Part shown: one piece after another, positions 11,943 through 34,800 of the stretch
Position numbering within the stretch: position 1 is the stretch's first letter
How the letters are laid out: each line of letters starts with the position of its first letter
NCBI GenBank assembly: GCA_904063045.1
Contig: CAJFCJ010000002.1
Coordinates: 4,149,891-4,213,890, forward strand
Length of the DNA stretch: 64,000 nt
Direction: 5' to 3'
Source: Dimorphilus gyrociliatus
Lineage: Eukaryota > Annelida > Polychaeta > Dinophilidae
The notes under the pieces: generated by a model
What the model was told of the DNA's origin: nothing
Seen by the model: only the letters and a program-made list of their open reading frames with translations
Database searches by the model: none
Translations under genes and position numbers: made by a program

Positions 11943-14900
11943 CAAAAGAAGAAGAAAATTCCCCTTTATGAAATCTCTATTTAGGAAAAAAATTATGTAG
12001 ACCCTAATCTATTTTACACTAGAGATAAGACAGTGATTCTCCTCCGTTAAAGTAGGAATAAACGTGTATTCTATGTTCTATATGTCCTCCAACTATTATT
12101 TATATACATAAAAGAATAAATTAAAAAAATGATGGAGGTAGAATTTTTTTCTTTTATTCTTTCTAACAAAGAGGGAGGATCAATAGGGAACTATTGGTTC
12201 TTTTCATAGAAGAGGGACGGAAAAGAAGAAGCTTGGAAAAAAAAATTTAGCCATTTAAAGGCTTAATTGGACGTATAGTGTTTGACAATCAGACAATGCA
12301 TTCAAGCATTGACAGCTAAATGACGGCATGAGAATCATAAGGAGTTTGTATACTGTTAATAATCCAATATAACCATTGTATTAATTCTTTTCTTTATATA
12401 GATATACTTGAATATATAATATAAATATAGCCAAATAAAACCTAGAATAACTTTAGCAACATATCGCAAATCGGTTCGTACCTTTAGTGAGCAAAGCCTA
12501 AAAAACTTTATCGGAATATCTGAATAGTATAGAGATTTTAAGAAGAGATAAATTGAATATTCTCAACACCCACATGCCAAATATTATTCACTTTTATTCA
12601 AACACAAGAAATATATATTTATATAAATATATAAATAAATATACTGTATATATATATTAGAAAATGCGCGCGTTCCCATGAGCTGTCTTTTGGGACGCCG
12701 TTTATGCTAATCCATTTTCATGGCTGACTGGATTTGATAGCCTATTTGTGTAATTGGAGAAAACAAGGGAAAAATTACTTTATAATATACTTTTAGACAC
12801 AATCAAATAAACGAATGCATGTATCCTGAGTATGTAATAAATAAACTTGGGAGTATGCTATTGCTGTAAACAGTAGTATACTTGCATACTTACTTAGTCG
12901 CTAGTAAAGACAGGGGGAAGATTGAATTTGAACAAAGGCTATATTATCTTGGACAGAGAAATTTACATACAAAGATAAAAACTAGCGTCTTGTGTCATAA
13001 AATGCTTGTATATCCTCCCAATGAAAACAAACCGCCGTTAATAAGGTATGCAAAAAGAGACAGGGAGAAACTGGGGAGGTGGAGAAGGAGGGGTGGGGGT
13101 TTAAAGCGCCGCGGGTGAAAACACGTGAAAAATAGGCCTGAATATCAATTTCAGACAATAATGCAAACAACTTGTAGAAAGTATTTGCTTGTTTGAAGTC
13201 AAATTTTATTGATTTGAAATTATATTGATTATGTTTTCACAGCTACTAAGTGCTTATTATTTGCACTGGAAGGACTTGAATATATATGCCTTCTGTGTAT
13301 TCCTTAGGCCGATATTCAAGACATGGGATTGGATTCATCGGGGCGGAAAATTTCCAAATTCTTTCGTCGTTTTAACGCTACTTAATTTTGTCTGTAGGTA
13401 ATGAAAAATCGCCTGAAAAAGTGTTCAAATTTCTTTTGCTCAAAATTTTAGCTTTCATTTTCTTTGACCTTTTTTTACAAAACAATGCAGGCGTGCCGAC
13501 AGGTGCTTGCCTTTTTCTATAGAATCAATCTTCACTCTTTGTCATCAATAGATGTCGTTTGTTAAGCCAAAAAAAATTCTTAAAAAAATTTTGCTTTATA
13601 GCAATGCTATGCTGCCATCTGCAGGGAATATTGTTTATTAATTTTAATATTATTTGTAACGAAGTCCATGTGGTTAAAAATCTAAATTACCGATGACTTA
13701 TCATAACATTTAATTACAAATTGCATGTTAGGCTAGCACTACAAAAGTTCTCTACTTTCCAACTAAGAATAAAGAAAGTAAGACTTGCTTTCAAAAATAT
13801 TTACATGTTGGGAGAAATGAAGAAGAGAGTAAAGGCTTTTGATAATATTTTATGCTATTTACATGAATATATTTCATTTATAAATGTATTATTTTCAAAA
13901 AGTAATCAAAAGTTGGATTATATTTTCCCTACGAAACTAGATTTATATATTTTTATTCTTTAATGAACCAATACCTACATTTGAATCAGAAAGGAAATTG
14001 CTACAAATTTATTAAAGTTTACTTTGAGCCTAAAGGAAAAAAATCCAATATTTTCAATAGTAAATTTAGAAATTAGCCAAGAAAGAGAAAGTCTTTTATT
14101 TCCCACTTTATTCTTTTAGGTAAAAAGAGAAAAAGATTGGCTTAGAAATAGATATATTCCTTCTAGAAAAGTCCCGTCAAAATGGAAGAAAGGAAAAAAA
14201 TTATGAAGTAAAAGCACATAAAAAAAGGCTATAACACAATGCTTTTAATAACATACGAATTGTAAAAATGTAAGTGTTAGTTCTATTTGGTTTGGTTTTT
14301 GGTTTTAGTTGCTGTATAAAAATCTTCTGAAGAAGAAAAAAAAGAATTTTTGGGTGCACCTCATACTAAATAATGCTCTATTCATGGTTAATACAAGCTG
14401 TTTACGATTCGTGACCTGAGTTGTAGTTGCTCTTAGAACGGGAACTAAGAATGAATAATCCTTTTTAAATGTGATTATATTGTAATATCTTCAATAAAAA
14501 CACAGTAATATACAGTATATATATATAATTAATTACAATATTGTATTAATATGCAATTATCTTCAAATTCTACTAGTTCAATTTGTTGATATGATTTGTG
14601 AATGATTCTATATAAATGATAGTGTTAAGGCGGCTACAAGCTACTAAAGTAAGATATGACTTTTTACTACGTATGAGAATAATAAAGTTCAAGAACTTTT
14701 TATCAATTCAAAGAGTAAATTAGAGAGAACGTGACAGCTAAATAGGGTAAAAACAGGGTGTGCTTGAAATAAAAAGTGTCTAACTTATCTTTGTTTCTAG
14801 AGAGCACAGGCGAAGGTGTGTTCATGGGTGTGTATGTGTGTGTGTGTGTTAACGTACAGTATAAATTTTAGAAGATGAACTGATAAAGCTTCCACGTGCC

Positions 14901-16199
14901 GGTATTAACTTATTTAGCCATTAGCGCAAATGGATGTACGACTTAAAGGGCACATTAGGGGCTTAACTATATATACAGTATCTATAAGTTTTTTCACCGG
15001 AAAATCTTTTAGCATTTCCTGCAACTCTCAGGAAGCCTTAAAGTTACAGTTTTGATTAAAGTTTCAAATGTATAAGAAGATTGCAATATCATTGATGAAG
15101 CTCGTAATTCTTCATAGAGAAATATCATTCCATAAATATCGTATTACAGGTTATTAATTAAGAAAAACCTATTAGTGACTAATTTAAAAACAAATATTGT
15201 TTCGGATTATTAATCTACTTATTAAGAACAATACCATGCCCTATATATTGTTATAAGGATAAGAAGTTTCTATATAAATAGATATATAATGCAGTTGTAT
15301 ATTATATAATGCTCCGTATACAGTAGATTTATATATTAATTCTCCTTCCTTCTATTATCATTCTTTATATTCTTTTAAGATATCTTTTTTTACCAATTTA
15401 AGACAATTCTACAGATAAATCTTTTAACATGTTTTACCATAAAAAACAATTCACTGTCGTCTCTCTATCTATTTCCGTTCGATCTCTCTACTTATAGACA
15501 TATTTATATATATATATTCCCATGCGATTTCTTTTAGTATTTCATTCATAAACGAACTTAGGGTATTGCACGAAAGTCAGGGAATTTTGCAGGCGCTATA
15601 TCTTTCTGAGGGAGTAATTATGCAAATAAAATTGAATATTTCTGCAGAGATGTGTTTGGACAGTAAATTTTTATAAAATTTCGTCAATTTGCTCATATGA
15701 AGTGAAAGTCATAGAGAAATCAATTAAGAAACGCTCCTTAATTAAATTCTGGGAAATTACTGTGGTTACGTGCTCCAGCTTTCTGTACAAATTATGTAAG
15801 GACAACGTACAAAGGTTATTTAATGTATAGTCGTTCATACGTCCAGGTAATTAATAATAATGTACTCTTAAGAAAATATTCATTTGTATTATAGGCCTAA
15901 ATTAGAATGATTATCGGACTATATATTTTTTCGCTACAGAATATTCCTTTTAAAGTTAGTTAATATGCCTGGACTGGCTCCGCATCGATGACTGCGCTAC
16001 CTCTCGGAAGATAATAAAAGTCTTCGGCCTCGGTCGAAGAAACGATACTTCTAATTACTGAACGTCAATGCTCCGAATATAAGGGGCGTCACTTGTTGCG
16101 TTTCTGATTAATTTTAACAAGAAAAGAAATTCCTAGTCTTATTTCAATTCTAATAGAAAATATCAACTTTTCTCCTAACCTTCTCTCACTCCCTATCTT

Positions 16200-16200
<1 letters not shown>

Positions 16201-16272
<72 letters not shown>

Positions 16273-16302
16273 ATATATATATACCTTATATATATATATA
16301 TA
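16201..16302. repeat. CT then TA microsatellite
   Basis: A run of (CT)n passes directly into (TA)n, with two CCTTATATATATATA units near 16269-16302. This compound simple repeat is about 1.1 kb upstream of the GRK start. Confidence 0.9.
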
Positions 16303-17270
16303 TTCTACTTTAAATTCCTTTAGCTTTAGATTAGCCATAGAAAGAATTATTTAGATGTTTTCAATTAACAAAAAGACAATATTTAACATCACAAATTATG
16401 ACAAATTGAAAAAAAAATGGATGCCGAAATCGTTGTATCTTCTATCTATAAAGATTTTACAACATTTTTCTTCATTTTTTTAAATAATATAAACAGTGAC
16501 ATAAGATTTGTTGATCTTATTAATCATCATATCTTTTTTCCTGTTCCCTCTATTTTTCTTCGATTTAACCCTTATTCTTCTATTGATTTCCTGTTTTTTG
16601 TATCACAAAAGTGTTATAAAAAAAACATTGATGATACTATTATTTTTTCATATGAATTGTAAAAGTTATGTTAAGCTATTGGTAAATCTTTTTAGTATTA
16701 ATTTAATATGGCATAGTCTCTTTCATTAAACTCTTTTATTCTCTCTGGTTATTATTAAATTCAACAACTTTTTACCTTCCTTGTACTTATTTCTACTTCC
16801 GGGTTTATTATTTCCTTAATACAAACTGAAAATAAACAGAAGTTTTCCTTTAAAGATATTTAATTGGTGAACTACTTGAATATGTCAATCCTCTGAAGTT
16901 GAACAATTTAACCAATGTGTTAAATGACTAATAAAAAGAAATAGAAATCGTCATTCCTAGAAATTAATACGTTGTTTTCATGACTTTCGCTTTGGTATAT
17001 GATTGTACGCTTAAATATTATGAAATATTTGTTATATAACATTGTCTAAATGTGTTTTTTTTATATGTGTTATACATTCGAAGTTCTTTAAGTACAATTG
17101 GAACTATATTGTATTGAGCGGTATAATTTGTAATGTGTCTCATCGGCGTTCTATAATCCATTTTTTAGAATCAAATGACAGGAAACTTAAAAGATCATTG
17201 TATTTTTTTGTTATATATAATAAAATACCGTCAAAACTTTACGAATAAATTATAAACACGACTGAAGGGG

Positions 17271-17281
17271 TCTGATTGGTT
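17271..17281 (+). promoter_or_regulatory. Inverted CCAAT box upstream of GRK gene
   Basis: TGATTGGT about 165 bp upstream of the GRK ATG matches an inverted CCAAT box (NF-Y type). There is no TATA box at a standard distance that I would trust. Assignment rests on position and consensus only. Confidence 0.3.
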
Positions 17282-17440
17282 AGATTCGCCAGCGCCACGT
17301 ATATTGCTAGCCAGTATTTAGTTAGACCGTACATCGACTGCATAAAATTGTTGTATAGGTACCACACCCAGCTTTATGCAATTTATCTCACGCTTTACCT
17401 ACATTTGAGATATTGATAACATCAATAGGAAAGCTTAGAA

Positions 17441-26577
<9,137 letters not shown>

Positions 26578-27338
26578 TCCGTTCAAAAAAAAAACCAGAA
26601 GTGATATTACCAGACTACCTAGGCTGTTTTCAATTGTTTATATTATATAATGTAATAACTGGACCCGTTTTTCTAATTAGGTGCTCGTTAATGCTTACTG
26701 TACATGTTGTAGAAAAAAAAATAATTTTTGAGCCATTGAAGCTGTTAAATATTCAGTTTATAATTTTTTGCTTGGGCGTTTTTTTTTTCCAGCTCTTGAT
26801 TTGTTCGATGTACAAACTTAAACTCAAGCAAAATACTCGAACATAACGTTCTAGTCATAAGCACTTTGGCATTCAAGTAAAAATTCACTGGAGCATTGTT
26901 CATGTGTAAGTGTGTTGTTGTGTACTTTTTACAGTACTAGTCATTTGTTGTGCGTCGATTTTACTCTGAAAATTATTTGTCATAAATTTAAGTGAATGAG
27001 TAGTCAAATAATGGCTTTTAATATACTTTTAAAGAAGATTGACTTTTTTTTTTTTGGTTTTCTCCTTTTTTCTTTATTTTTCCAATCTATGTAATTTAAA
27101 ATTAAAGGAAGAGAATAATTAATTAACAAGATAACTCTTAATAAATTATAAATAAAGAAAAAAGTCTTTTTTTTATTAGAAATATTTACCATCTTAAAGA
27201 TTCTTACTATTTTCTGGCTGCATATGTAAAATATACTTTTTCTGCATTTTTTTTTTATACGAGAGAAGAAGGAGCGATTTAAGATGGAGGTAGAGAATTA
27301 GTGAATGAGTGAAGTAATAAATGAGAGGAGAGTTTGTA

Positions 27339-27373
<35 letters not shown>

Positions 27374-28218
27374 AGAAAAATATATATTCAGTAATTTAAA
27401 TGTCTGTTCGGATTTATAAGTATATTTATGTCCATGTGCTTATATGAATAAATGGAGAGATGTAGAGATGATTTAAGGATTAATTAATAAATAAACTACT
27501 AAATTATCGTGTATACTTTGCACGTGATTGTATAAAATAAACTGTTCTATGAAAATGAAACCAATATATAGACGGCCTTAATAAGCAAGAAAAGTAAAAA
27601 TAATCATTTTTTCTCCCTCACAACCTAATAATAACCTTTACTTTAAAGGTAGCAGAATAGGTTTTCTTTTTTTTGTTATACCTTACAAATGTTAAATATA
27701 TAAAAATGATAAAAATACTATTACAAAGAGAGTTTATCCATGTAGACCAATTATATTCATGCACATAAAACGTCTATTTATATCATAACTTATATAAAGA
27801 ACAGTGGTTTTTTTTTTGTTTATAGGATGAACTATGATTGTGACGTATCTCTTTCATTTTAAAAAAAAATCTATTAAATAATAAGTTATTGAATAAAAGA
27901 ATTTTATATAAGTTTTTTATGTTTTTCTTAATTATATCTCTAATAATACCATATACTGTATAATTAAAGTTGTTTAAATATTTTATTCGGAAATTTCCCA
28001 TATGTTGATTAAGTAAATACGTACTATATATTGTATTTATTATATTTTAATTATTAAGGACAGTGATATTTATTTGTAAATAAAGCAGTTTTTTTTTATC
28101 ACAGCTACGAAACACGTTATTGTAACAAAAAAGGAAGCACGCTTATTCTTTTTCTTATTAGTATATATACAAAATACAGAATATACAGTATATGCATATA
28201 TACATATACTCAGTCTTG
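26578..28218. other. Tail-to-tail spacer, GRK / semaphorin
   Basis: 1.6 kb AT-rich region between two convergent genes, holding their 3' untranslated regions. It includes a (GA)n microsatellite at about 27347-27373, an E-box at 27521-27526 and two ATACAGTATA-type words (27953-27962, 28183-28192). No exon is recognised. Confidence 0.5.
27347..27373. repeat. GA microsatellite
   Basis: (GA)n run preceded by GTGTGTGT, in the GRK-semaphorin spacer. Confidence 0.85.
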
Positions 28219-31200
28219 TTACCTATTGTTTGAAACATCTGTATATTTTCTGTGTTTTTCTTCACAAACAACTCTCGCTTCTTTTGAATAACAAGTGTCC
28301 GCATCTGAGTTTTGGCAGGAATTCTACAATTTAAGAGTATTATTAAATAGAAAGACATAATAATTATTTCCAATTTTAACTTACTTCCATACACTTCCAT
28401 ATATTGAATGCCAGTGTATATTCATCAAACTTCTGACACCATTTATTAAATTCATCCCTCCAAATACATTCGGCATCATTTGGATTACAATCTGAGTGAC
28501 AATGATAAAATAATTAATTCAAAGAGAAAAAATTAATTACTAGCACCCAGTAATTCATCTATTTGCTTTTTAAATCTTTGTTAAAAGCTGAATTTAAAAC
28601 CACTTTTACATACGACAAAACTAATTAATTCTTTTTTGTCTCTTTAATCTTGTCTTGAAATCAGGGACATTGTTTTATTCTTATAATTGTTTATAATTTT
28701 AAAGACTAAAAGATCGTTTCAAATACGGTATAGTTAAATAGCTTTGTAAACGATCATTTTATTAGGCATAACTTGATTGAGATATGAAAAAATTCCTATT
28801 TTAAGCATAAATGGTAAATTTTTTTTATAATAAGTTGTACTTGAGGCGACTTTCGTGAAAAGCTAAAAAAGAAAAAAGAGAATTTCCTCTCACCTGCAGT
28901 AATGACTTCCCAGATTGAGAGAACTATATTGAGATTCCCTGTTACACAAGTAAAAAGACCCTTTTCCGCAGAGGTCACATTCCAAACAATCAGAGAAAAT
29001 TCTTTATTAATTGTATATTTTTTATCGTTAAACGTTAGCTCTTCTCCATTCTTAAACCAGCGAACTTTATCGTCTACCACGTTGCAGTAGGATTCGCAGG
29101 ACATTAAAATATCTGTATTAGTTCCTCTAACATATTTTTTTCTACTAAGTATATCTTTATTCTCCTTTATGCATGCATTAGATGATAATTTAATAGCTTG
29201 AATACTTCTAGCTTTGGACAAATCTTTTTGCATCATTCCATTTGAACATTGTACGTGAACAGGGGCTGAAAGTGAGCCGCCAGGGTATTTACAAGTATTC
29301 TTTATCGAATCCCATGAGCAGTCAGGATCAGATAAACAACTTGTACAAGTGGAGTAGCTTGCACAAAGCTCTTTTAAACTTAATTTACCGACATGCGCGT
29401 CTGTGGTAAAATAAATTGAATTTCCGTGCAATTCAAAAGTGTTATAGAAATCTTCTTCAAGGGATGAGTCGAAGGGATAGATTTCGCTTATATCATCAAC
29501 AGAACCATTGACCTTTAGCGCAATTTTGGATATTCCTCTTGTATTTGTTGTTAGGTAAAAGATCTTTTCATCTCTATTTGAAGTTTCATCCACAGCAATA
29601 TGATTCCAGATTATACCGGGTTTGGATAAGGTAAAAGGTGTTTTAATCAGAGTATCATGCTTTATTGTTGTTTTTGACAAATATTTACGAACTCTTTCCT
29701 CATCGACAATGGATTTTGATGAAGGTCTACATATGCCTGGTTTGTAAGGAATATCTTTAGGAACAGAAGAAGGAATAAGAAAAGATAATGAATTCTCTGT
29801 TCTTTTTTCGTAAAATGTATCAACATTAAGGGCGTTGTTGATTTCAGATAAAGAGTAAGAGCAAACGCCAGTTTGTGAGGATTTCTTTCTATTAAACGAT
29901 TAATTAAGTGATTTAGAATTTTAGAATAAGTTGTAAATAATTTATTTTACCCATTGTTCTTAAAAATTCCATAAAATCTCTCACCATCTTCGCTTATTGT
30001 TAGTGCTATTAGTTTATTATAGATGACAGTTTGGTCCGGAGAGAATTTTTCATCGCTTTGACAAACTAGTTGTACTTTTACAAGACTTGACCATCCACCT
30101 AAACTGGAATCTTTCTGCAAATTATAAAATTCTATTATGTTAATCTATTCTAGAGAATTTCATGAATAGTAAAGTTTTTCTATGTTTTTTTGGTTTCTAT
30201 TTTACCTTACAAACTCGAGCAACACGAGCTACCAATTGACTTGGTTCGGATTTTGGTGGCGTATATTCTAATGCTAATTCATTAAAAAAATAGAGTAAAT
30301 AATCTTGGTCTTTAACTTCAACCATCTTTATTACTGTTGTATGACCTGAAGGAGAAAAACAATGTTGTTTTAAAGTCCGATAGATGGCGCCATTTGTCAA
30401 CATATGGTATCTCATTACTTACTGGAAGGCTGAAACAGATTTTCATTACCCACATTAGAGCCAAGCTTAGATATCCTTTCTTCAGTTACGTCAAACTGGT
30501 AACGCCAAAGACGGTTGTAAAATTTAAAAGCCTCAATCTCCAACATTCTACCAGCTACATATACAGCCGGCTGATTTTTTGGTGTCCCTTTATCGGTCAC
30601 CACCATTGATCTTGTAAACTTCCTCTCGGGAGTTTCAAGACAAAATATTTTACCACTTGGCAATTGCTTTCCTTGTGGAACTTCCTTAATTCTTAGATTT
30701 CTTTTCTGTATTAAAAAAATTGATAGTGATTAAATAGGTCTATAATGGAAAGCGACCAATTGATTAACTGCCATTTCTCCTACTCTTATTCCGCCCTCCC
30801 TTCTTATAGAATACAGTATTATTAACAGCAAACCAAGTTTTACTGCCTTTCTTTAATGCGTGTAGCTAATTTATATGTACATGACTCGAGTGAAAATACT
30901 ATAAACCTATATAGAATTTTCCTTATCGACCTCTTTATTACATGGTATAAGGTTTATAATTACAGCCTAATTATTACTTGATAACAAAGAATCATAGAAA
31001 TCTATATAAAAAATACATATATATATATATATATACTTTTTAATTATACTTACGTTCAATACAAACAGCTCTGGACTGGCGTAATTTGTTCCGCAAGTTA
31101 TTATTTCCTCTTCATAATCTACTTTATAACCGTCTCTGACTAATTTCTCCACCGGTGTGTCAATACCAACAAAATTTATAAAATTCTGGCCACATATTTC

Positions 31201-31770
31201 GCTTGCACCTTTAGCATATTCTCGACATATTTTGGCTTTTGAAGCGCTTTCCCTTGTTAATTCTTCAGATTTAACGGGATTTTTATGTAGGTCTGATAAG
31301 GAAAATTTGTGCAAGAAGCTCCTGTAGTAAGAGAAAAGATAAAGAGTAAACCATTATTAATATGACTAAATGTCATTTCCTTCATGTTCGATAAATAACA
31401 AAAGTTCAATCTTAGAGTAAATTAATCTTATTTATTCTATTTCATTAATACTTTGGATAGTAAAAAAGTCAAATGTTTAGTAAACAAAAACTAAAGAGCT
31501 TGATAGAGAACAGAGGGTGTGATAATTCATTGTTCTCTTTCATCCTCTTCACCTCTCTTTTTTCTAAAGGTAATAGTGACATCTGTTTGCCATTTTTTTG
31601 TAAACTTATATCGTTCTATACTGAACAAGAGAAAGCGAGAATAGTAGGCTTATCTCTGTGCTAAATACTTTCTAAGTTTCCTGTTTTAGTACTTTTCCGA
31701 GTTCAGGAAGTAACGGAAGCATTTAATTAAACGTATTTTCTTCCAACACGAAAGATAAAGAAAAAAAGCA

Positions 31771-31815
<45 letters not shown>

Positions 31816-34800
31816 AAAAATAAAATTGGATTATAAAGAAAGTATAAACAATGTTACAACCAGTTAACAGTTTTAATGAAACAAGACGAAGAAAAATCAG
31901 CTTGGAAGATGATGAGCACAAATAGAATTAAGAAAATAGTAAATTATGTGAAATAATCTAGTTTGTTGACATACTAAGAGGCCATGGGCCTAAAAATAAA
32001 AAAATAAATTAAAATAAATGGAGCATAGTGTTATTTATTTTACCAAAGGGCATAAAAGAATAGCTATAAAAAAATACTCGTAATGTGTCCCTTATTCTTC
32101 TAAAGGAAGGTTAAATGGCAAGTCAATGAAAGTAAATTCAGTTTATTAAAAAGTGAAGGCGATGAATAATCAGTTATTCCCTTCAAGCCAGAAGGAAATG
32201 CTCGACTTGCTTATTTCCTTTAATTAAATTTTTTATCTTAATCATTAACAATTTATTAATTTCCTATTAATTTTTACGGGAAATGATTAATTAAAAGACA
32301 AAAAGTCTAAAACATTCATACTTTATTTTTTTAATAAAAAAAAATATCTTGTAAAACTTTAGTTATGAAATATTTTATTACTATTATTATTATTGCAAAA
32401 AATGTCACTAGATGGCGTACTATTGATAAAGATTTCTTTTTCGCTTTATATATATATATATAGATATATAAAGTAGATACATTTAACGATATTCAATAAT
32501 TTCTTTTTTTCGCTGTTCTCTACGATTTGTATTAAAGGAATCTATATTTAAAAGAATGCAAAGTCGATTCGATTTTTTTAAATAGAACATCTGTAATTCC
32601 TTCAACTATGATTATATAATCCCTTTTCCTCCTATTGTTATTATTATTACCATGAAAAATTTATAAAAAAAATGACTTATCCCTCTTTTTCACACGTTTT
32701 TGTTTAATAATAAGAAAAAACAAAGCAATACAAGATAATTATATTAAATAGGCCTATACTAAACATGAATAAGAAAAATATACTTACTTTGAGCCGACAT
32801 AAAATATTCCATCTTTTGGGACAATTTTCATATATCGAAAGTAGCTGAGCTCATTGTTTTCAGTGTAGATTTGCAAACCTATAATTAGATATTACTTAAT
32901 TAGAAACAAATTATAAGTAACATCTGTTGAATTAAAGATGTCCGATTGGGCGGCGCCACGAACAATACTAAGCCTATTACGAAGGATTAATTTGTTTTGA
33001 TGCTATGCAGACCTATTACGATTCCCCGGCGGTGAATATACAAAATGTGACAAACAAAAGCTCTTAAATAGAAATATTGTTACTAAAAGCATACAATTTA
33101 AGTACAAATTTATCAACCTATTGAAAAAGTATCGTAGCCACTTCAAAGAGATTAATTAGTCAGTCTATTCTCACCTTTAGCAAACGGGGGGTGGATTAGG
33201 CTAGAAAATTGGATGAAAATTATAAAAGGCGATTGATTGGTAGTCATTTTTCAGTTCCTTTGGGATTTCTTTCTCAGAGTTCGACTTATAGACTTGCTCT
33301 CTTCTTCTCTCTTATAGTCGACAATATATCTACAGAACTATAAGTTTTCATCCAATATTATCGACTTATATCGTCGTATTTTTCATTATGTGGCCTTTTT
33401 TTTGTATAAAGAGAGACGATATATACAGTACATACAGTATATATATATATATATACTCTTAACTTTAATATCTAAAAAATAGAAATTAAATATGAATATT
33501 TCTGCTATCATCAAATATTCAAATTTATATTGTAATATATAACCAAAAGTTGCATAAGAAGAGAAATAAAAAAAATCTAATTCATTATGTAAAAAAAATT
33601 TGAGACAACTTGAAAGTCGGCGAGTTCAAGTACTTCTGCATCGTGCTGTTTACTGCACAAGTATACTTAAGAATTCTATGTTGATTTTTCCTTAAATTTA
33701 CTTTTTTATCACGTGACTCGAACTACAATCCCCATTGACGGGATGGTGACATTCGTCAATAGCTTGGAAACGTCAAAACTGCCATTATAATCACGTGTCA
33801 ATGTAAATAATGACGGTTTCTAGTTTTAGCGCCAGTGCACGAGCGCCTGGAGTGTTGAATGATTGTAAATGTATTGTATATATTACATACAGCCTATTTG
33901 TGTATAACACCGATGTAAAAGTGTTTGTAGTGGTTTTGTTCTGCCTTTTTTTTGTTCTAAGTACATCTATAAAGGATTCTCAAACCGGATGCAAGGTTTC
34001 AATATGTTACATAGTCTTCTAAAGACTATTTGTAAAAAAAAATGGCAAAATAGACAATAAACAGTATAATAAAAAAATAAACAAATACCGTGTATTTTAT
34101 AAAAATGATAGAAAAAGTTTACGTTTACGCATTTGCACTCTTTGATGTATTTAGGTGGGAAAAGGGTGTGAAGGAGAGGGGATAAAAGGCGGCATATCAT
34201 AGTCACGTTGATTGTTTGCTTTTTTGTCAAATTTTTCCCTTGAATACTTGCATAAGTAAATAATAAAAAAATCATTGATCGTTTGAAAATTTTTATAAGG
34301 GTCTTAAAAAATAACGTCCTTACAATTTAAACTTATTATCCCATTTTTAACAATAAACTACCCGGGGTTATAGTATTAAAAGGGACGAGCTTTCAAGTTT
34401 TGAGAAATGCGAAGAATTTAATTGGTTTCATTATTAGAGTACTTCAATGGAAACATGGCGTAAAGATTAAAGGAAAGTAAATAGTTATCCCTTGTGGCCA
34501 GGGGAAGTTTACCAGAGCTTCCGTTTTTTTTCCTCTTCCTCTTTTTCTTATTCAATGAACCCCCTAATAATAAACAATGGAGGAAGAATTTTCCTGTGGC
34601 AATTTCAATACCTTTATCAAATAAAGACTGGATTCTGGTTGTAGAAAAGAAACTAATAATTTTGAAACGTGAGCCGCGGGTCCAGCACGTGCGATGTATA
34701 CTATCTATTCGTCTATACATTGAAAATTTCACAAAAAAAAAACAGAGTTTGTCAGCTTTACTAATAGGATTCGTGTTCTGTATAAAAGATGAGACGAATC

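Larger units (their letters stand above)
10722..17440. other. Long intergenic region, discoidin gene to GRK gene
   Basis: 6.7 kb between two divergently transcribed genes, so it should hold both promoters. It is AT-rich with microsatellites. Local exceptions are a G-rich patch at about 13070-13120, a GC-richer block at about 15965-16095 with a hairpin at 16021-16040, and a CTCF-like word at 13611-13620. Several short open frames occur but none has a recognisable motif or convincing splice context. No tRNA-like or other RNA gene was recognised. Confidence 0.5.

Noticed and set aside
16201-16302. CT/TA tract considered as a transposon end or origin
   Set aside because: It is an ordinary compound microsatellite without terminal repeats or target-site duplication.
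28158-28400. 80-codon open frame on the minus strand
   Set aside because: It is the wrong frame over the last semaphorin exons (28385-28491 and 28219-28323), whose correct frame gives the Cys-rich tail.
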